DNA of 64,000 nucleotides from Paraspadella gotoi (Eukaryota; Chaetognatha): NCBI GenBank assembly GCA_051294375.1, contig CM119268.1, positions 6,391,525 to 6,455,524 of the forward strand, read 5' to 3'. Shown piece by piece: positions 35,699 to 48,481 of this stretch (position 1 is its first letter; each line of letters starts with the position of its first letter). The notes under the pieces were generated by a model. It saw only the letters and a program-made list of their open reading frames with translations, ran no database searches and was not told where the DNA came from. The position numbers and the translations under genes were made by a program.

Positions 35699-36329
35699 GT
35701 TCGAGAGCCGAATTGGCGAAGAAAAACTTTGGAGAGAGAGAATGAGCGCGAGGAGGAAATTATCGGGAGAGGGACACAAACGCCGAAAGGAAGAAAAAGA
35801 AAGTCGAGGGAATCTCGGAACTCGTCCGTCTCTCTCTCAATCGCGCTCTCTCTCCCTCTTTTTTTTTTTTCTCTCTATATATGGAGCGAAGTACAAATCG
35901 CCGCCTTTTTATTCTGTCTCTCTTTGCGCGGAAACTGAAGACGGAAAAGCGAAGAGCGGAGTACCGGGGTCCGTGTGGCGACGACCGTTTTCTGAGTTGG
36001 GCGTCTTGATGTCCGTTGTCTTTTGTCAATCTCTTTCTTTTTTCGAACAGTTTTTTTTTTTAGTTGGTTCGCGATAAAGAACAAAAAATCCATCGAGACA
36101 CCGAGATTATTTCCGTAATGTGGAAAAAATCGAGTCAAGTACTGAATCAGTACTACTGATATCTGAGTAAAATTAACAAAACATAGCTATTAATTATCCT
36201 GTAATATAGTTTCTTAGGTACTCCTACTGTTCTAAGCTTTGCACGTAAATCGCTACGATTTCTTATTCCGCTCTGCATTGAATCGTAAATCGTCTCTATT
36301 CGCGATATATCTGGGGGAGTTTTGTGTGT
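35091..36329. other. Intergenic region with homopolymers, no gene seen
   Basis: Mixed sequence with CT and poly-T runs and a 36-base poly-A at about 35662-35697, followed by a GC-richer stretch (35700-36060). Short open frames here are low-complexity. I find no exon with family similarity. Confidence 0.5.
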
Positions 36330-36397
36330 GTGTCTCTCTCTCTGTCGCTCTCTCTCTCTCTTTCTTTCGCTATCTCTCTCTCGCTTGTTACTCCTCT

Positions 36398-36449
<52 letters not shown>

Positions 36450-36576
36450 GCTGGCTTCGTGTTTGTCTCTCACTCTCGTCCGCTCGCCTGCCTTCTCTCT
36501 CTCTCTCGCTCGCTCTCTCTCTCTCTCTCTCTCTTTATCTCTCTCTCTCTCTCTCTCTCTTTCATTCTCTCTCTCT

Positions 36577-36612
<36 letters not shown>

Positions 36613-36613
36613 C
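36330..36613. repeat. CT microsatellite array, about 280 bp
   Basis: (CT)n with TTTC and CGCT interruptions on the plus strand, the opposite polarity to the GA array at 34567-35090. It is followed by a (CAA)n tract at 36728-36757. Confidence 0.95.
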
Positions 36614-37560
36614 TCGCGAGCAGCACAGCAAGCTGTCTGGACTCATGATGGTATTGTGTATTGGCTTACTAGTTTAGTCCTGCCAGGACTCCTGGCTAAA
36701 GGAAAAGGTGAACTCACGAAAATACCACAACAACAACAACAATGGCAACAACAACATAACAAATTTCACCGTAGACGAAATCGGATCTGCAAATTGAGGA
36801 AAACACTTTGACGTATTAAGCGGGTTGATAAAAACAAAATAAAAGAAAGCTGTTTAGCGATTTAGTTGTTTTATATAAATATTTTTGAAAGAAAAATAAT
36901 ATTTTCCTACTAATATTAATGCTGATCAAGCAGGAAAAAGCTTGAAATAGGTTACTAAACTTTGGTTTACTATACACGAAATATTCATTATTACTTTTTA
37001 TGCTTTAGCATAACATAGTCAAGAGACCAGAATTTATGCCGTAAAAACTGATAAAAACGACTAAAAAAAAGCTTCGTCTGAGCTAAATTTTCGTTAATCT
37101 GATTGTTTCTCTTTTGTTTATAAATCGTCACTGAGAATTGCTGAGGTCTTTTTATAAGTTTTCATTACAGTAAGTATTATAATATTATGTTATTAGGTGG
37201 TTTAATGAACTAATTTATTTTTTTTTAAATTGGTAGTTTTTTATTGTAAAGTTTTTACAATACTGTAGATACTAGAAATTGGTTGAATCGTACTGATGAT
37301 TAAGTAATTCGTTTACATCTTTATGGACATTGAACAACGAACATACTCGTTTAGTTTTGATGCAAAAATATTATTTGGAATCTGGACATGGTTTTCCCAA
37401 ATAGCGACCTCTGTCGCAAGAAAAGGCAATAGGAGGCGTTAAAGATCGTCTTCATTTAAAGTCTGCAATTTTTTTCTGAGCCTTAGTGGTATTTGTTTCT
37501 ATATTAGCTGAAACTTTTTCCAATCGCGGAGAAAATAATCCGGTCAATCATCCATCGACC
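36614..37560. other. Upstream region of the secreted cysteine-rich gene
   Basis: After the CT array and a CAA tract the sequence is AT-rich without a supported exon. The short frame across 36640-36810 is Gln-rich low complexity. The promoter of the plus-strand gene starting at 37561 should lie here, but I recognise no element. Confidence 0.4.
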
Positions 37561-39926
37561 ATGGACCGATTCATCTCAATTTGTTTATTGATAACCGCTT
37601 TATTTGTAAGTTTTTTGTTTTTTTTTGTATTCGTTTACATATCACACTTTCTTAGATATTTTAGCAGAAAAGCGGAATTACTTCGGAAAAATAAAATATA
37701 GATTCTATATTATATTCTATATTCTATATTCTATATTATAGAATTACTATTAGTATTGAATAGAAGTCGTACCTTCCGATAAAGTTTTAACGATGGATGA
37801 CTTGATTAAAATTAAAATAATTAAAACGGACAGAATTTTGAATTCGTTATTAAATTTTTTTTTTATTAATATTAGACTTGATAAATCACAAATTAAACAT
37901 ATATAAACCTCTATAAGATATCTACTAGATTTCTTCTAGTCTCTATCCTCTATTTCGAGAAAACAACACGAACAACTCTCTCCCTGACCCTCATAAATTC
38001 ATAAATATATAAAATGTAGCTATTACTTAACATTTACTTATTAGCATCTAATCGTTTTATATAATTAGCATTTTAATAAATTAAATGTTTTGAATATTTT
38101 TAAGTTTATTATTTAAAAACTGAATTTAAAAAAATATGGAAAGACAAAGTAATCTCGTGACTTTCAAGTTTCATATAAAGTTGGAACGCCGATGGCCTTT
38201 TTTCAGGCAAATGCGATTCTTGGTTGTCCCGGAGGAGGGGGAGGGGGGGAACACCATCGCAAGAAAAGACAAGAGAACATCTGGGCCTCTCAAGCTTTTA
38301 CCTATCTGAAACAGACAGACGTTTGCTTAAATGTTTGCAGAACAAAAAGCGAAGTGAGCGACGTAAAAAAAAAATAAAACTAATTCATTATTCAAATTCA
38401 ACATTTTTTACCGAACGATATGATGTAAACTATTTGATATTTTCATTTTTAAAGGATTGGATAATGTTAGCCGACTCTCTGGCATTTGATCCGAATGACT
38501 GTCAAAGCGTTTGTGGGTTGATAAGTAAGTCAAATCGAATTTTATTATTAAAATAAATTTTTTAACTATTGGTTAATTTATTGATTTTTTTTAGGTAAAT
38601 TGGAGCCAAAAAGTTGACAAAAATCAAAACCGTTTTTGGATGGAAGAATAACGTTTATTATGAATGTTTGTTTGTCCACAAGGAAGTTTTTCTAATAATT
38701 AAAATATTTAATTTTTGTTAATAAATATTTTTTTAAATTATAAGTTGTTTGCTTAATAGCCAAAAGATTTTAAGGAGTCAAAAGAGCAGTTCAAAAACAG
38801 ATAGGATCAATAAAAAGCTTTTCTGCAATATCGTGGGAAAGGTGAGCGTAAACTACATTTATATCTCATGTTCACTGGTTTTCCTTCGATGGATTCCTTT
38901 TACTAAGTCGTACATTTTCTTTCTCTGTTTTCTCACATTACATTGAATAGAGTTAATGAAAAATAAAAATTTATAAAATAAACAATTTGAAAAATATTTA
39001 AACGTTTAATAATAAAAATTATTGAGAAGGAATTTGACGAATTTAGATGTTTTTGAAAAAGTAATCTTAAATTTGAATTCGAGGCAAAGTAGGAATTTCG
39101 GGAATTTTAAATCTCTCATTTTTTATTTCTCTCTGTATATATCTCTGATTCTGATAAAAAAATAAAAATAAAAAAAGCAAAGTTGTCAAAAAAAGAACAG
39201 GATTTGTCAGGCAGTGACTAACGTAACACTACATCTCGAGTACTTCTAAATCATCTATTAAATTTAATCAATGCCGCCAAGTTGATTTAGCTTTAAGCGA
39301 TTTTTTTGTATTCAGGTATGTTTATCGAGTGAATGTCCAGGGTCATCGGGTCAAGGCGGCTATGGCCCCTACGGTCCCTATTCTCCCTACGGACCGGCGA
39401 TGTGCGGAAGAAAAAGAAGAAATGCTTTCATGGAAGATTGTCTCTCGGAATGCGAAGAGGAAAATCAGGCAAGAAACAATACTCTTCACGACTTGAGCTC
39501 AACCCTGACCACTGACCACTGACCACGATCCGAGGTCAAGCGGTCAACCGAACTCAATCTCTCTGAATCTTGTTTTATTCTTTTTTTTTTTTTTTGTTTC
39601 GGGGTTTGTTTTTTTTTTTTTGTGAGAGGCCAATTTGTTACAAGAACTTTTTGGAATTTCTAACGATTGGCCCATGCATAAATTAGTTGATGTTTAGTTA
39701 TACTTTCCGCCGTTAATTCTCCTTGTCTGTTAATCAAAGTTTCACATTTCGATTCGAGCGACATTCCATTTTATACATTTATAATACTGACGTCTCTTTT
39801 TAGATTCCTCTTCAAAACGTGACCAAAATCGAGAATTGTGGACATTTTTGCGGAACAATCTGGTTGCCCTTCGTGCGTAAACTCGAATTGCAAGAAACCA
39901 TAAACGAGGAAAAGAATTTCGGTTGA
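37561..39926 (+). CDS. Putative secreted cysteine-rich protein, six exons, unrecognised family
   Basis: Exons: 37561-37605, 38207-38362, 38455-38524, 38801-38841, 39316-39468 and 39804-39926, about 195 residues. Exon 1 is exactly a signal-peptide core (MDRFISICLLITALF); exon 2 continues with ANA, a plausible cleavage site. The mature part has 13 cysteines, most in close pairs: VCLNVC, DCQSVC, VCLSSEC, DCLSEC and NCGHFC, one or two per exon. Exon 2 has a poly-Gly stretch then HHRKKRQ, and exon 5 has GYGPYGPYSPYGP followed by CGRKRR. Both basic runs look like proprotein-convertase sites; the second could allow amidation. Junctions 1-2, 2-3, 4-5 and 5-6 keep frame. The exon 4 acceptor (AACAG at 38796-38800) is weak, and exon 5 needs a GC donor, failing which it reads to a stop at 39520. 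It could be a toxin-like, antimicrobial, matrix or neuropeptide-precursor protein; sequence alone does not decide. Confidence 0.6.
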
Positions 39927-40357
39927 CTGAGATGTATTTTCGGTGTGAATTCACTGGAATCGCAACAAATGTTACTTAATGGGTTATTAGATTAAAGGAA
40001 AACAGAAGAAATAAAGCAATGATTACTTTGTCTTTTTAAATCGAAGCTTTGGTCGGCACAGACACAATAATAGGCATAAGATTTTTACAACAATCAATTT
40101 TAGGTTATCCAAGAACGAAATATGAGTATTGATAATTATTTTTAAATCTATAAACTTTTTCTAAAATTAAATTAAAAAAAACAAACAAAAACATCAGTTG
40201 TAACTTTCCACGTTTAGTACCTCGCCTTTTAGATGACTAGAAAAAATGAACCAAAAAAAAAAAAAAAGAAAATTGTCAGAAAAAAAAAAACCCAACAAAA
40301 AAACACTATTTCGCAAATAATTATTAATTAGGACCGTACAGTCGATTATAACTATAG
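39927..40357. other. Intergenic region between convergent genes
   Basis: AT-rich spacer where the plus-strand secreted gene and the minus-strand MyT1-type gene end facing each other; probably both 3' UTRs. A CAAAAAAA-rich stretch at 40250-40310 is the only visible feature. Confidence 0.5.
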
Positions 40358-43300
40358 CTAAGCGACGCCATAAGTGAGGGCGTCGTCGTTCGCTTGACCG
40401 AAGTCGATCCGTTCCAGACTGTCGACGTAATCGCGCAACCAAGATCGCGTCGGATTCGAAGATTCCGTCAGCGCCGGCGCCATCTCTGAAGATCTCAAAC
40501 GCGACGGTTCCGTTTTCGAGGATTCCATCTCCGCCGATTCCATCTCCGCCGATTCCGTCTGCGGCACAAAAACTCACGCGTCACCTTTGTTGTCCATTGT
40601 CATTGTCCATTGTCATTGTTGTCCATTTCACTGTTAAAAGTGGTCAGCGAAAGACGACCGCGCGACCAGAGGGAATAGAGGGAAGGAGCTCCGTTTTATT
40701 ATTACGAGGTTCGGCAAAACAAAACAAAAAAACAATACATACGAAAAATTCAAAACTCGAAATTCAATTGCTTTTTTTGTAAAGCGAAAGATTTGTCGGG
40801 ACTCGGTAGGATCATCATCATCATCAACATGACAAAATCATCAGTATCTTGACAAGAATCATCCTAATGACAATCGTCATTTTTCATCATCACTTGATTT
40901 ATCAACCTGAAAGCTGTGAAGACGTTCAATTAGTCGCTTTTTTAGCATTTCATAATATTTTCCGTAATCAATTTCTTCGGCTGAGTAGATGTCCTCACCT
41001 AAAATACGCAATAATTAAAGTTTGTGAAAAATTTGTAAAATATTGTATATTTATAAATTTACAATAATCTCATATCAGTACCTGGCAAAACATTTCTTTT
41101 CAAGTCGAGTACTTTGGATGGGGAACAGTCAAAGCTTTTGTCGTTTGAGGTTCTAGAAAAGTCCATGGAAAGAAAATGATTAAAAGTGACAATGTCAACT
41201 TCTATTGTTCGAATTAAACAATCATTATACAATCAATAATGTTTTTTTAGTTTAGTTGATATTTTTCGTACCTCAATTCTACTGAATTTCTTTTCACAGA
41301 GGCTTCCCAGCTTCGAGATGACAGGATCGGGTTATTTGGAGATGCAAAAGATTCCTATATAAAGATAACACGAGTAACTTTGTAAAATTGTAAGGTGAAG
41401 TAAAATATTTTATCAATGCCCAATTTTGCACTTCTTCTCAGCTTTTGGAAATCACTCTTATTAAGTTATGAATTCATAAGTAAAAACCTATCCCTAAGCC
41501 TAATCGGGACTAAACGTCAAACCTTTCAGAACTCGCTCAAAAACGAAAAACTGAAACACTTCGATGCTTCTTACAATGGAACTATCGATAACTCACCTTC
41601 AAACTTTCCCCAATTTTCTCTCGTTCAGAAGCGACCCCTGGATGCGAGGGACGATAACTCGCTCGCGGTGAAGATCTTGGATCTGGGGAGACGAGATCAG
41701 AGCCTCTTAAAGACGCCGGTTCGGACGAGGCGAGGTCAGGGTAAGTACAAGACGTGCGTACACTAGACGATGAAGGGTAAGGAATGACGTGAGACGCGGA
41801 TCGAGGAGGGTAAGTGTCGGGACTAGACATAAGACGCGAGGGGCTAGGATGAGAAACGTTGCCGCTAGAGGGCTGAAAAGGGTGCGCGTCGGAGGTAACG
41901 TCACTAGACTTGGGAATAGAATGATAAGGGTCGGAATGTACGCCAGAAGGTCGCGAGCAGTTCGAAATAACGTCGCTCATCCGTCGAGAGGCGCTGGGAT
42001 CGGGAGACTCGCGACTATAAGATCTAGACGCTACTACAAACGCCGCCTCTTCGTTTCCGGTCGAGACGTCCGCGGCGTCGCCGTTTCGCGTCGTTAGATC
42101 AATGACGTCGTCCTCGACGTCGTCGGAAGTCACTGCGACGACTTCGGGAACGCCCACCGACGCCCGCGACGCCGGGGCGGTCGTGGCGGCGGCGCCGACG
42201 CCGGGAAACAAATTCCGAGTGGCAGAAAAATGTCGTTGATCTTCGTAGGGGCGAAGATGCGCGAAGGGACGATCGGCCGATTCGGCGCGATCGTAAGACG
42301 ATATGGGATGATTGGCCGGAACGCCGATATGATTGGCCGGAACGCCGAATTGACTCGTCGAAATGCCGAGTTGACTAGATACCGGAGTAGGTAAAACACC
42401 GGGCTGATTAGCGCCGGCGGGATGAGGCGAATGATGACCCCGGCGTCGATTGGCGCGCGGACATCCGGATAGACTTCGGTGGGAAGTGTAGTTGCCCGTC
42501 ACGTGACCTTCGCCGTTGCATCCGGGAGTCGGACATCTGGAGGGAAAGGCGCCGGGATGAGTGGCATCGTTTTCGACACGATTGAATCATTGATTCATCA
42601 TTTTAATATAAAATAATAATATTTAAAAAAATTATTATAACATCCGAACCTCAATTCGACGTGATTTTGTCGGACGGTGGCCCGATCGGCCCACGGGCAG
42701 CCGGACAAGCTCCGGTGCGAAGCGTAGTTGCCCGACACGTGTCCGCTGCCCGAACATCCTGAAATCAAAACGATTCAAAGATTAAATATTGTCTTGATTT
42801 TAAAAAAAAATTTTCCCAAGATTGTTTTACCCGGAGTCGGACATTGAATCAATTCCTTCTGATTGGATGTTTTCGAAGACGATTTACCGTTCCTGTCAGG
42901 TGAGGGTCATTGATATTGTAAACTATTTTTAAATGACAATGACAAACAAAAAGCGTTTGACATCCCGCGACTTACGAATCTGATAGCGAAGGAACGCTGA
43001 ATTTTTCCGTAGATTCAGATTGTCCCTCTTGAGGGCCTTTAAATGAAAATCGGCAAGATTACTTGTTTTACTATATTAGACTAAATTATACAATATAATA
43101 TATTATTAATATAATATTGATATGTTATTAACGTGTAAATATAATGGAGGCCTTAAACCACCAAAGCCTCTCCAAAAGTCAGGGGCAAGATATCTTAATT
43201 ATAAAATGAATGGATAATTTTATATTGGTTGTACCAATTTCATTATGCAATATGTCAATATTATATAATATCGTTGTTTTCTAATTAGATATTTGATGTA

Positions 43301-45280
43301 TAAATTGTATATAAATTAGATGTATATATGACGTATATATTTTATTTATCTTTATATTTTATTTATATTTATATAATTCCTATCATAACGTTTTAAAACG
43401 AAATACTCACCTTTCTTTTCGAAAGAGATCAGTGAATTATCTCCCAAAGTTGTGAGTGGTTCCTTGTCATTCGGAGCTTATGAAAAAAAAATTCAGTTTT
43501 ACATTCAAGTATCTACGTTAAACTTTTAAACTTTTATTTACCTAAATGATTTACGGTCGGTGTCGAAGCTGAAATAAAAAACAATAAAAATATTATAAAG
43601 TCTGCATAATACTACACTATTAGTCAATTATAATCAAATACAATAATTCGGTAAAGCAGCTCACCAGTGAAAGGGACGAACGGTAATTGAGAACTCATAG
43701 GGAGATAAGAAAGGGTGAGGAGGGACGACGATGAAGCCGCCGGCAACGCCGAGAGCGGGTAAGTTCGCTCCGGAGATGGAAAGTGTAAGTCTATCGCCGG
43801 AAACGAGGGTGACGGGCGAGGGGGCGTGGCCGTCGACGTCTTCGTGGTCGTCTGCATCGTCGATCCCGACGACGACGACAGCTGCGGTGACCTTACGTCG
43901 CCGCTCTGCAGCGGCGACGGCAGAGACGCTGCGACGACGGGAGACGGCGTCGAAATGAGGATCGGCAGGTGTTGTTGATGTAGCGGCGGCTGCTGTTGCT
44001 GCGATGGTTCTCGTAGCGGCATCGACGCCGCGGACGGAGAAGGCGACGGCGGTTCGACGCCGACTTTCTCGTTCTCCGATTTATCTCGGCGCCGGGCGGC
44101 GTCAATCGGCGCCTTCTCCGCCGACGATTTCACCGTGAGATCGAAGACGGCTTGAGGCGACGGCGATGGCGTCGGCGGCGGCGTGGGCGAACGCCTCCGC
44201 TCCGGCGACGTGCCTTCAAACGATCCCCCGGAAACGCGCAACGTCTGGTCAGATTGTCGGCCTGGAGAGCGTCGGGAAGCGTCAACGTCGATCGGTGGAC
44301 TCGCGTCGGATCTTCTCGGCCGACACGGCGGGTAAGGCCGCGGCCGGAACGGCTCGTGGCAGATCGAGCGGTGAGGGAAAGGACGACGCGGGGCGAAGCC
44401 GTCGCGAGACGCGTCGAAAGGGCGATAGTGTGATCGAGAGTGTGAAGTATCGTGGATCTGTGGGTAGAAGCATTCGTGGGCAACTGAGTGGGGTGAGTCG
44501 AGAGAGCGTGAGTGGAGAGTTTCGTGTGGGCGCGAGTAGAAGAGTTCTCTCGGTGCCGGTTGATGCGGAAGTGATGGAAGAAGAGGGGCCGGTTGGAGCG
44601 GCTTGTCGAGTGGAGCGAGAGAGGTCGGGTCGAGTCCTCCGTCGAGGGTTGCGTCGGGGAGAATCTCGCGCGGAGACGAGGCTTTCGCTTCGATGATTTT
44701 TTCTTTCGAGTGACGGGGATGAGATCCTTTGTAATGGAGTTTACTCAGTTTGAAAATAGAATCACGTGGTTAAATAAATACTGTTTAACATTGTCCTTAC
44801 ATTGTTACATAGTTTTCTATATTGCTCGATTATGTCCTATTTCTACGTTGTCCGACATTATGTTCATTGTCCTCTTTTGTCCTATTACATTGTCCTACAT
44901 TAACCTACCATTCGTCAAACTGAGATCCTTGGGTTCCACTTGATCGTCGACTTTCATTTCGTCGTCGTCGTCGTCTTCATCCTCTACAGTTTCCGCCGTC
45001 GTCGTCGTCGTCGTCGTCGTCGTTGTGGTCGTCGTTGTGACCATCTCTCCCCTCGTGTACGTTGAAACGGAAAAGTTGCCTGAAACAACAAATTGACTTC
45101 TTTGTCCGCAAGTGTCCATCCACTAAAATTTTTATTTTTGCTATACAATATTTCATAAGTTTCATCGTTTCTTTCTTCAGTAGTAAACGTAAAAAAATTA
45201 AAACTTCCGGGGTCCTTTAAATATTTCATAATTTTCTTTTTTCAATATCTCTGTAACAGTATAAATAAATAAATAATTAA

Positions 45281-45353
<73 letters not shown>

Positions 45354-45360
45354 AAACCAA

Positions 45361-45395
<35 letters not shown>

Positions 45396-46644
45396 ACCAA
45401 TCAATCAATCAATCAATAAATCAATTAATCAATCAATCAATAAACCAATCAATCAATCAAAAGCTTTCCCTCCACCTTCCCACCTTCGAAAAAGCCACGT
45501 GGCTCGTCGACGGACGCTTCGTCCACCCGACTCGAGAGATTGAGAACTCCGTCATCGTCGTCGTCGTCGTCTTCGTCGTCGACGCCTGAATTGGACTCGC
45601 GTTGAAGGTAGGTGGCGCCGGGCGCGGTGGCGGCGCCCTCTCGACCGGCAGTGGGGTCGGGGTGGAGTCCCAACGGACCTGCGAAAGAGTCTAGATTCTA
45701 GAAGATTGACTGGATTTAATTGATTGATTGATCGGATGAATTTGATTTTATTTTATTATATAACTACCTTTGGCTGCCAGAGGACATCCTGAAAGACTCC
45801 TGTGCGAGTTCCTGTTGCTGTTCACGTGACCTTTACCGCTGCATCCTGGAGTCGGGCATCTGACCGAAAAAGTTGCGAAAATAAAAAGGCTTTCCGCTGA
45901 TTTTATTTTCTGTTTTCTAAGCGAGTAAACACTCTGTGTCGGTTGTCCGAGTACCGACAGTTGCTCTACTCGTCTCCATTACAGAGCGAGCACCATCAAG
46001 TAGATTAGCATAACTTTTAGCTCCCAGACGTAACCGCCTTAGCTTTCAGGAATCAAGACTTGCCTTCTATCTTCGCACTTTGTAGGGGTTAGATGGATGC
46101 TTCAGATGAATATATATATTTATTGGCATCAAAATGAAGTAAATTTTATTAGTTAACGAAAGTTATTGAATCTTACTTGAAAAATTTGACCAAAAAATGA
46201 ACATAATTTTAGTCTTTAAAAATGAGAAATGTATCTAAAATACAGTACTTTTTGCAATCTTGAAGATGAAACCGGTTATATTTGATTTCGACAACAATAA
46301 CTTTTACTTTTTCTTTTAGTTTTTAAAAAGTTGTGAGCAAATAGCCGCTAACTAAATTTTGGAAAAACAAATACATATCAAAACAATTATGAGCTCAAGA
46401 TAGGAACACAATTTGTACCATAATGTTAAATTCTATAAAAAAGATTGAATAAAATGTCAAAGGCTAGCTCCAGCACATAAGCCCCGGAAGACTCACTTGA
46501 GCACTTGTTCGTAGAGCGCGACGATCTCGGGCGCCACCTTCGCTTTGCGTGGGCATCCGGAGAGACTCCGGTGGTGGGAGTAGAGGCCGGTCACGTGACC
46601 GGTCCCGTCACATCCCGGCGCCGGGCATTTCCCGCCGTCGCGAT
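40358..46644 (-). CDS. MyT1/ST18-type C2HC zinc-finger transcription factor, 5' incomplete
   Basis: Member of the myelin transcription factor (NZF) family, regulators of neuronal differentiation in animals. Supported exons: 46497-46644, 45768-45859, about 45486-45677, about 44908-45079, 43665 to about 44727, 43413-43478, 42976-43039, about 42833-42895, about 42660-42760, about 41597-42535, 41271-41356, about 41079-41155, about 40905-40997 and 40358 to about 40565. Four C2HC fingers show the family signature [67 protein letters not shown] (split by an intron) and [20 protein letters not shown]. Between fingers are long Ser/Pro-rich regions, a poly-Thr tract and acidic runs; DLTVKSS and DLSL motifs occur there. 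The end has a helical segment ([20 protein letters not shown]). The exon with the start codon was not found. Confidence 0.88.
43146..43250 (-). repeat. Inverted copy of the TTGGTACAACCAATATA repeat family
   Basis: Reverse complement of the element at 33545-33650 with few changes, inside a MyT1-type intron. The same intron copy recurs at 51425-51535 because of the block duplication. Confidence 0.7.
45261..45461. repeat. Tetranucleotide array (AATA/AATC)
   Basis: About 200 bp of ATAA units alternating with ATCA units in a MyT1-type intron. Its duplicate at 53558-53757 shows scattered single-base losses. Confidence 0.95.
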
Positions 46645-47445
46645 CTGAGGAAAGGGGAAGGGAAACTGCGATGAAGAGCGAGGAATGGCAATATGTAGGC
46701 AAAAAATATAATCCTATTTTAAAAAGGCTATTTAAGACACAAAAAAAAAGGATATTGGTTACCATATTAATACATCCAATATAAAAGTAATCAATGTTGC
46801 TATTAATGATGTTATCAGAAAAATATTCGGATTCAATCGATGGGAAAGCATTAGAGAGCTTCGGACTTCATTTGGTTACTGTGATATTATTACCATGTTT
46901 AACCAGCGTAAAAAGAACTTTATTTTTAAGATCTATAGTTCGAAAAATTTAGTTCTCAAAAAAATAATCGCATTCTTTAATGATTGAAATATATTAATTG
47001 ATAAGTTGGACCTTTTTTGTCTGTGGTGGTGGTTTTCACGCAATCTTTAACTTTGTTTTGTCTTTAGACTTAGCTTTGTTTTGATGCTCCTGTATGTACT
47101 GAATCAACCTTGTTGAATTCGAAATAAAACGCATAATTGACTTAAGGACTAAGGAGGGCACTGCATAAGTTCACCCCGCCTATACCTTCAGTCGTGACCC
47201 GACTCCATATATCGACTCCCGATTTTGGACAGGATAACAACATAGCTGAACACTGGAATCTTTCGTCTTTTAAAATCATTTGTATATTAACTCGCTTGTA
47301 CTTGGCTTACTCCTCAATTAATAGTATAGCAAAATCTTTTTTTATGAAAATATTTCGGAATTAGGACTTGGTTTTTTCTATTTACTTTTAATTCAAGTTT
47401 TTATCTATTATTTTATTTAGTTATCAATGAAATTAATTCATTTTA
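46645..47445. other. Upstream of the first MyT1-type finger exon, no exon found
   Basis: AT-rich sequence. Bases 47172-47280 resemble part of the dispersed repeat at 33600-33740 (GATTTTGGACAGGATAACAA, CATAGCTGAACACTGG). The start exon of the gene must lie farther upstream or in the gap. Confidence 0.45.
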
Positions 47446-47821
47446 NNNNNNNNNNNNNNNNNNNNNNNNNNNNNNNNNNNNNNNNNNNNNNNNNNNNNNN
47501 NNNNNNNNNNNNNNNNNNNNNNNNNNNNNNNNNNNNNNNNNNNNNNNNNNNNNNNNNNNNNNNNNNNNNNNNNNNNNNNNNNNNNNNNNNNNNNNNNNNN
47601 NNNNNNNNNNNNNNNNNNNNNNNNNNNNNNNNNNNNNNNNNNNNNNNNNNNNNNNNNNNNNNNNNNNNNNNNNNNNNNNNNNNNNNNNNNNNNNNNNNNN
47701 NNNNNNNNNNNNNNNNNNNNNNNNNNNNNNNNNNNNNNNNNNNNNNNNNNNNNNNNNNNNNNNNNNNNNNNNNNNNNNNNNNNNNNNNNNNNNNNNNNNN
47801 NNNNNNNNNNNNNNNNNNNNN
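47446..47821. other. Assembly gap, 376 Ns
   Basis: Run of N inside copy A of the duplicated block. The corresponding region in copy B (about 55735-56337) contains (GTC)n and (CT)n repeats, which explains the gap. Confidence 0.99.
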
Positions 47822-48273
47822 GGAAGAGGAAGGGAAGGAAGAGGAGGAAGGGGAAGGTATGGAATGGAGGAGAAGAGAGAGGACTGGGTGGGAACAGCGA
47901 GAAAATGTGTGGAAGGTGAAATTAAAAAGAAAATAGGCAGGGGAGGGATGAAAGCAAAAGTGAGTGGATAGGTGGAAATGTATTATATAAAGAGAGGGCA
48001 AAGGGCCAAGTCCAAAGGGCCAAGGGAAAAAGGGCAAAGGGGCAAAGAGCTCAAAGAGGTGTATTGGAGTAAAGGGAAAATGAGAGGGAAAAGGATTAGG
48101 GAGAAAAATTTTTAAAAAAATGTCTAACTCTCAGCCGGACCGGACCCTGATTAAACGGGTTCATTTTAATTTTTTTACTCTGGCTTAAAAGTTTATCCTT
48201 GACTCTGACCAAATGAACAAAGGGAGTTAAACAAAAACGAATTTTTATAAAAGACAGAACTAGAAATTCTGGT

Positions 48274-48298
48274 NNNNNNNNNNNNNNNNNNNNNNNNN
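48274..48298. other. Assembly gap of exactly 25 Ns at the duplication junction
   Basis: A 25-base N run lies exactly between the end of copy A and the start of copy B. A fixed short length is typical of a placeholder written by gap-filling software when flanks overlap or fill poorly. Confidence 0.99.
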
Positions 48299-48481
48299 AA
48301 AGAGAGGAGATCAAAAAACATCAGTGTAACTTATCCACGTTTAGTAACCTCGCCTTTTAGATGACTAGAAAAAAATGAACCAAAAAAACAAAAAAGAAAG
48401 AAAATTGTCAGAAAAAAAAAAAAACCAACAACAAAAACACTATTTCGCAACATAATTTTAATTAGGACCGTTCTACATCGA

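Larger units (their letters stand above)
40195..48273. repeat. Duplicated block, copy A (intact reading frames)
   Basis: The block from about 40195 to 48273 is repeated in the same direction at about 48320-56795. Copy A keeps the MyT1-type exons open. It contains a 376-base N gap (47446-47821) whose counterpart is fully sequenced in copy B at about 55735-56337. Confidence 0.9.

Noticed and set aside
36622-36811. Plus-strand frame with a Gln-rich segment after the CT array
   Set aside because: The only distinctive part is a CAA repeat; no splice sites link it convincingly to the secreted gene.
44152-44696. Plus-strand Arg-rich open frames opposite the MyT1 Ser/Pro-rich exon
   Set aside because: The minus-strand frame is open over the whole 43665-44727 exon and fits the gene; the plus frames are GC-driven shadows.
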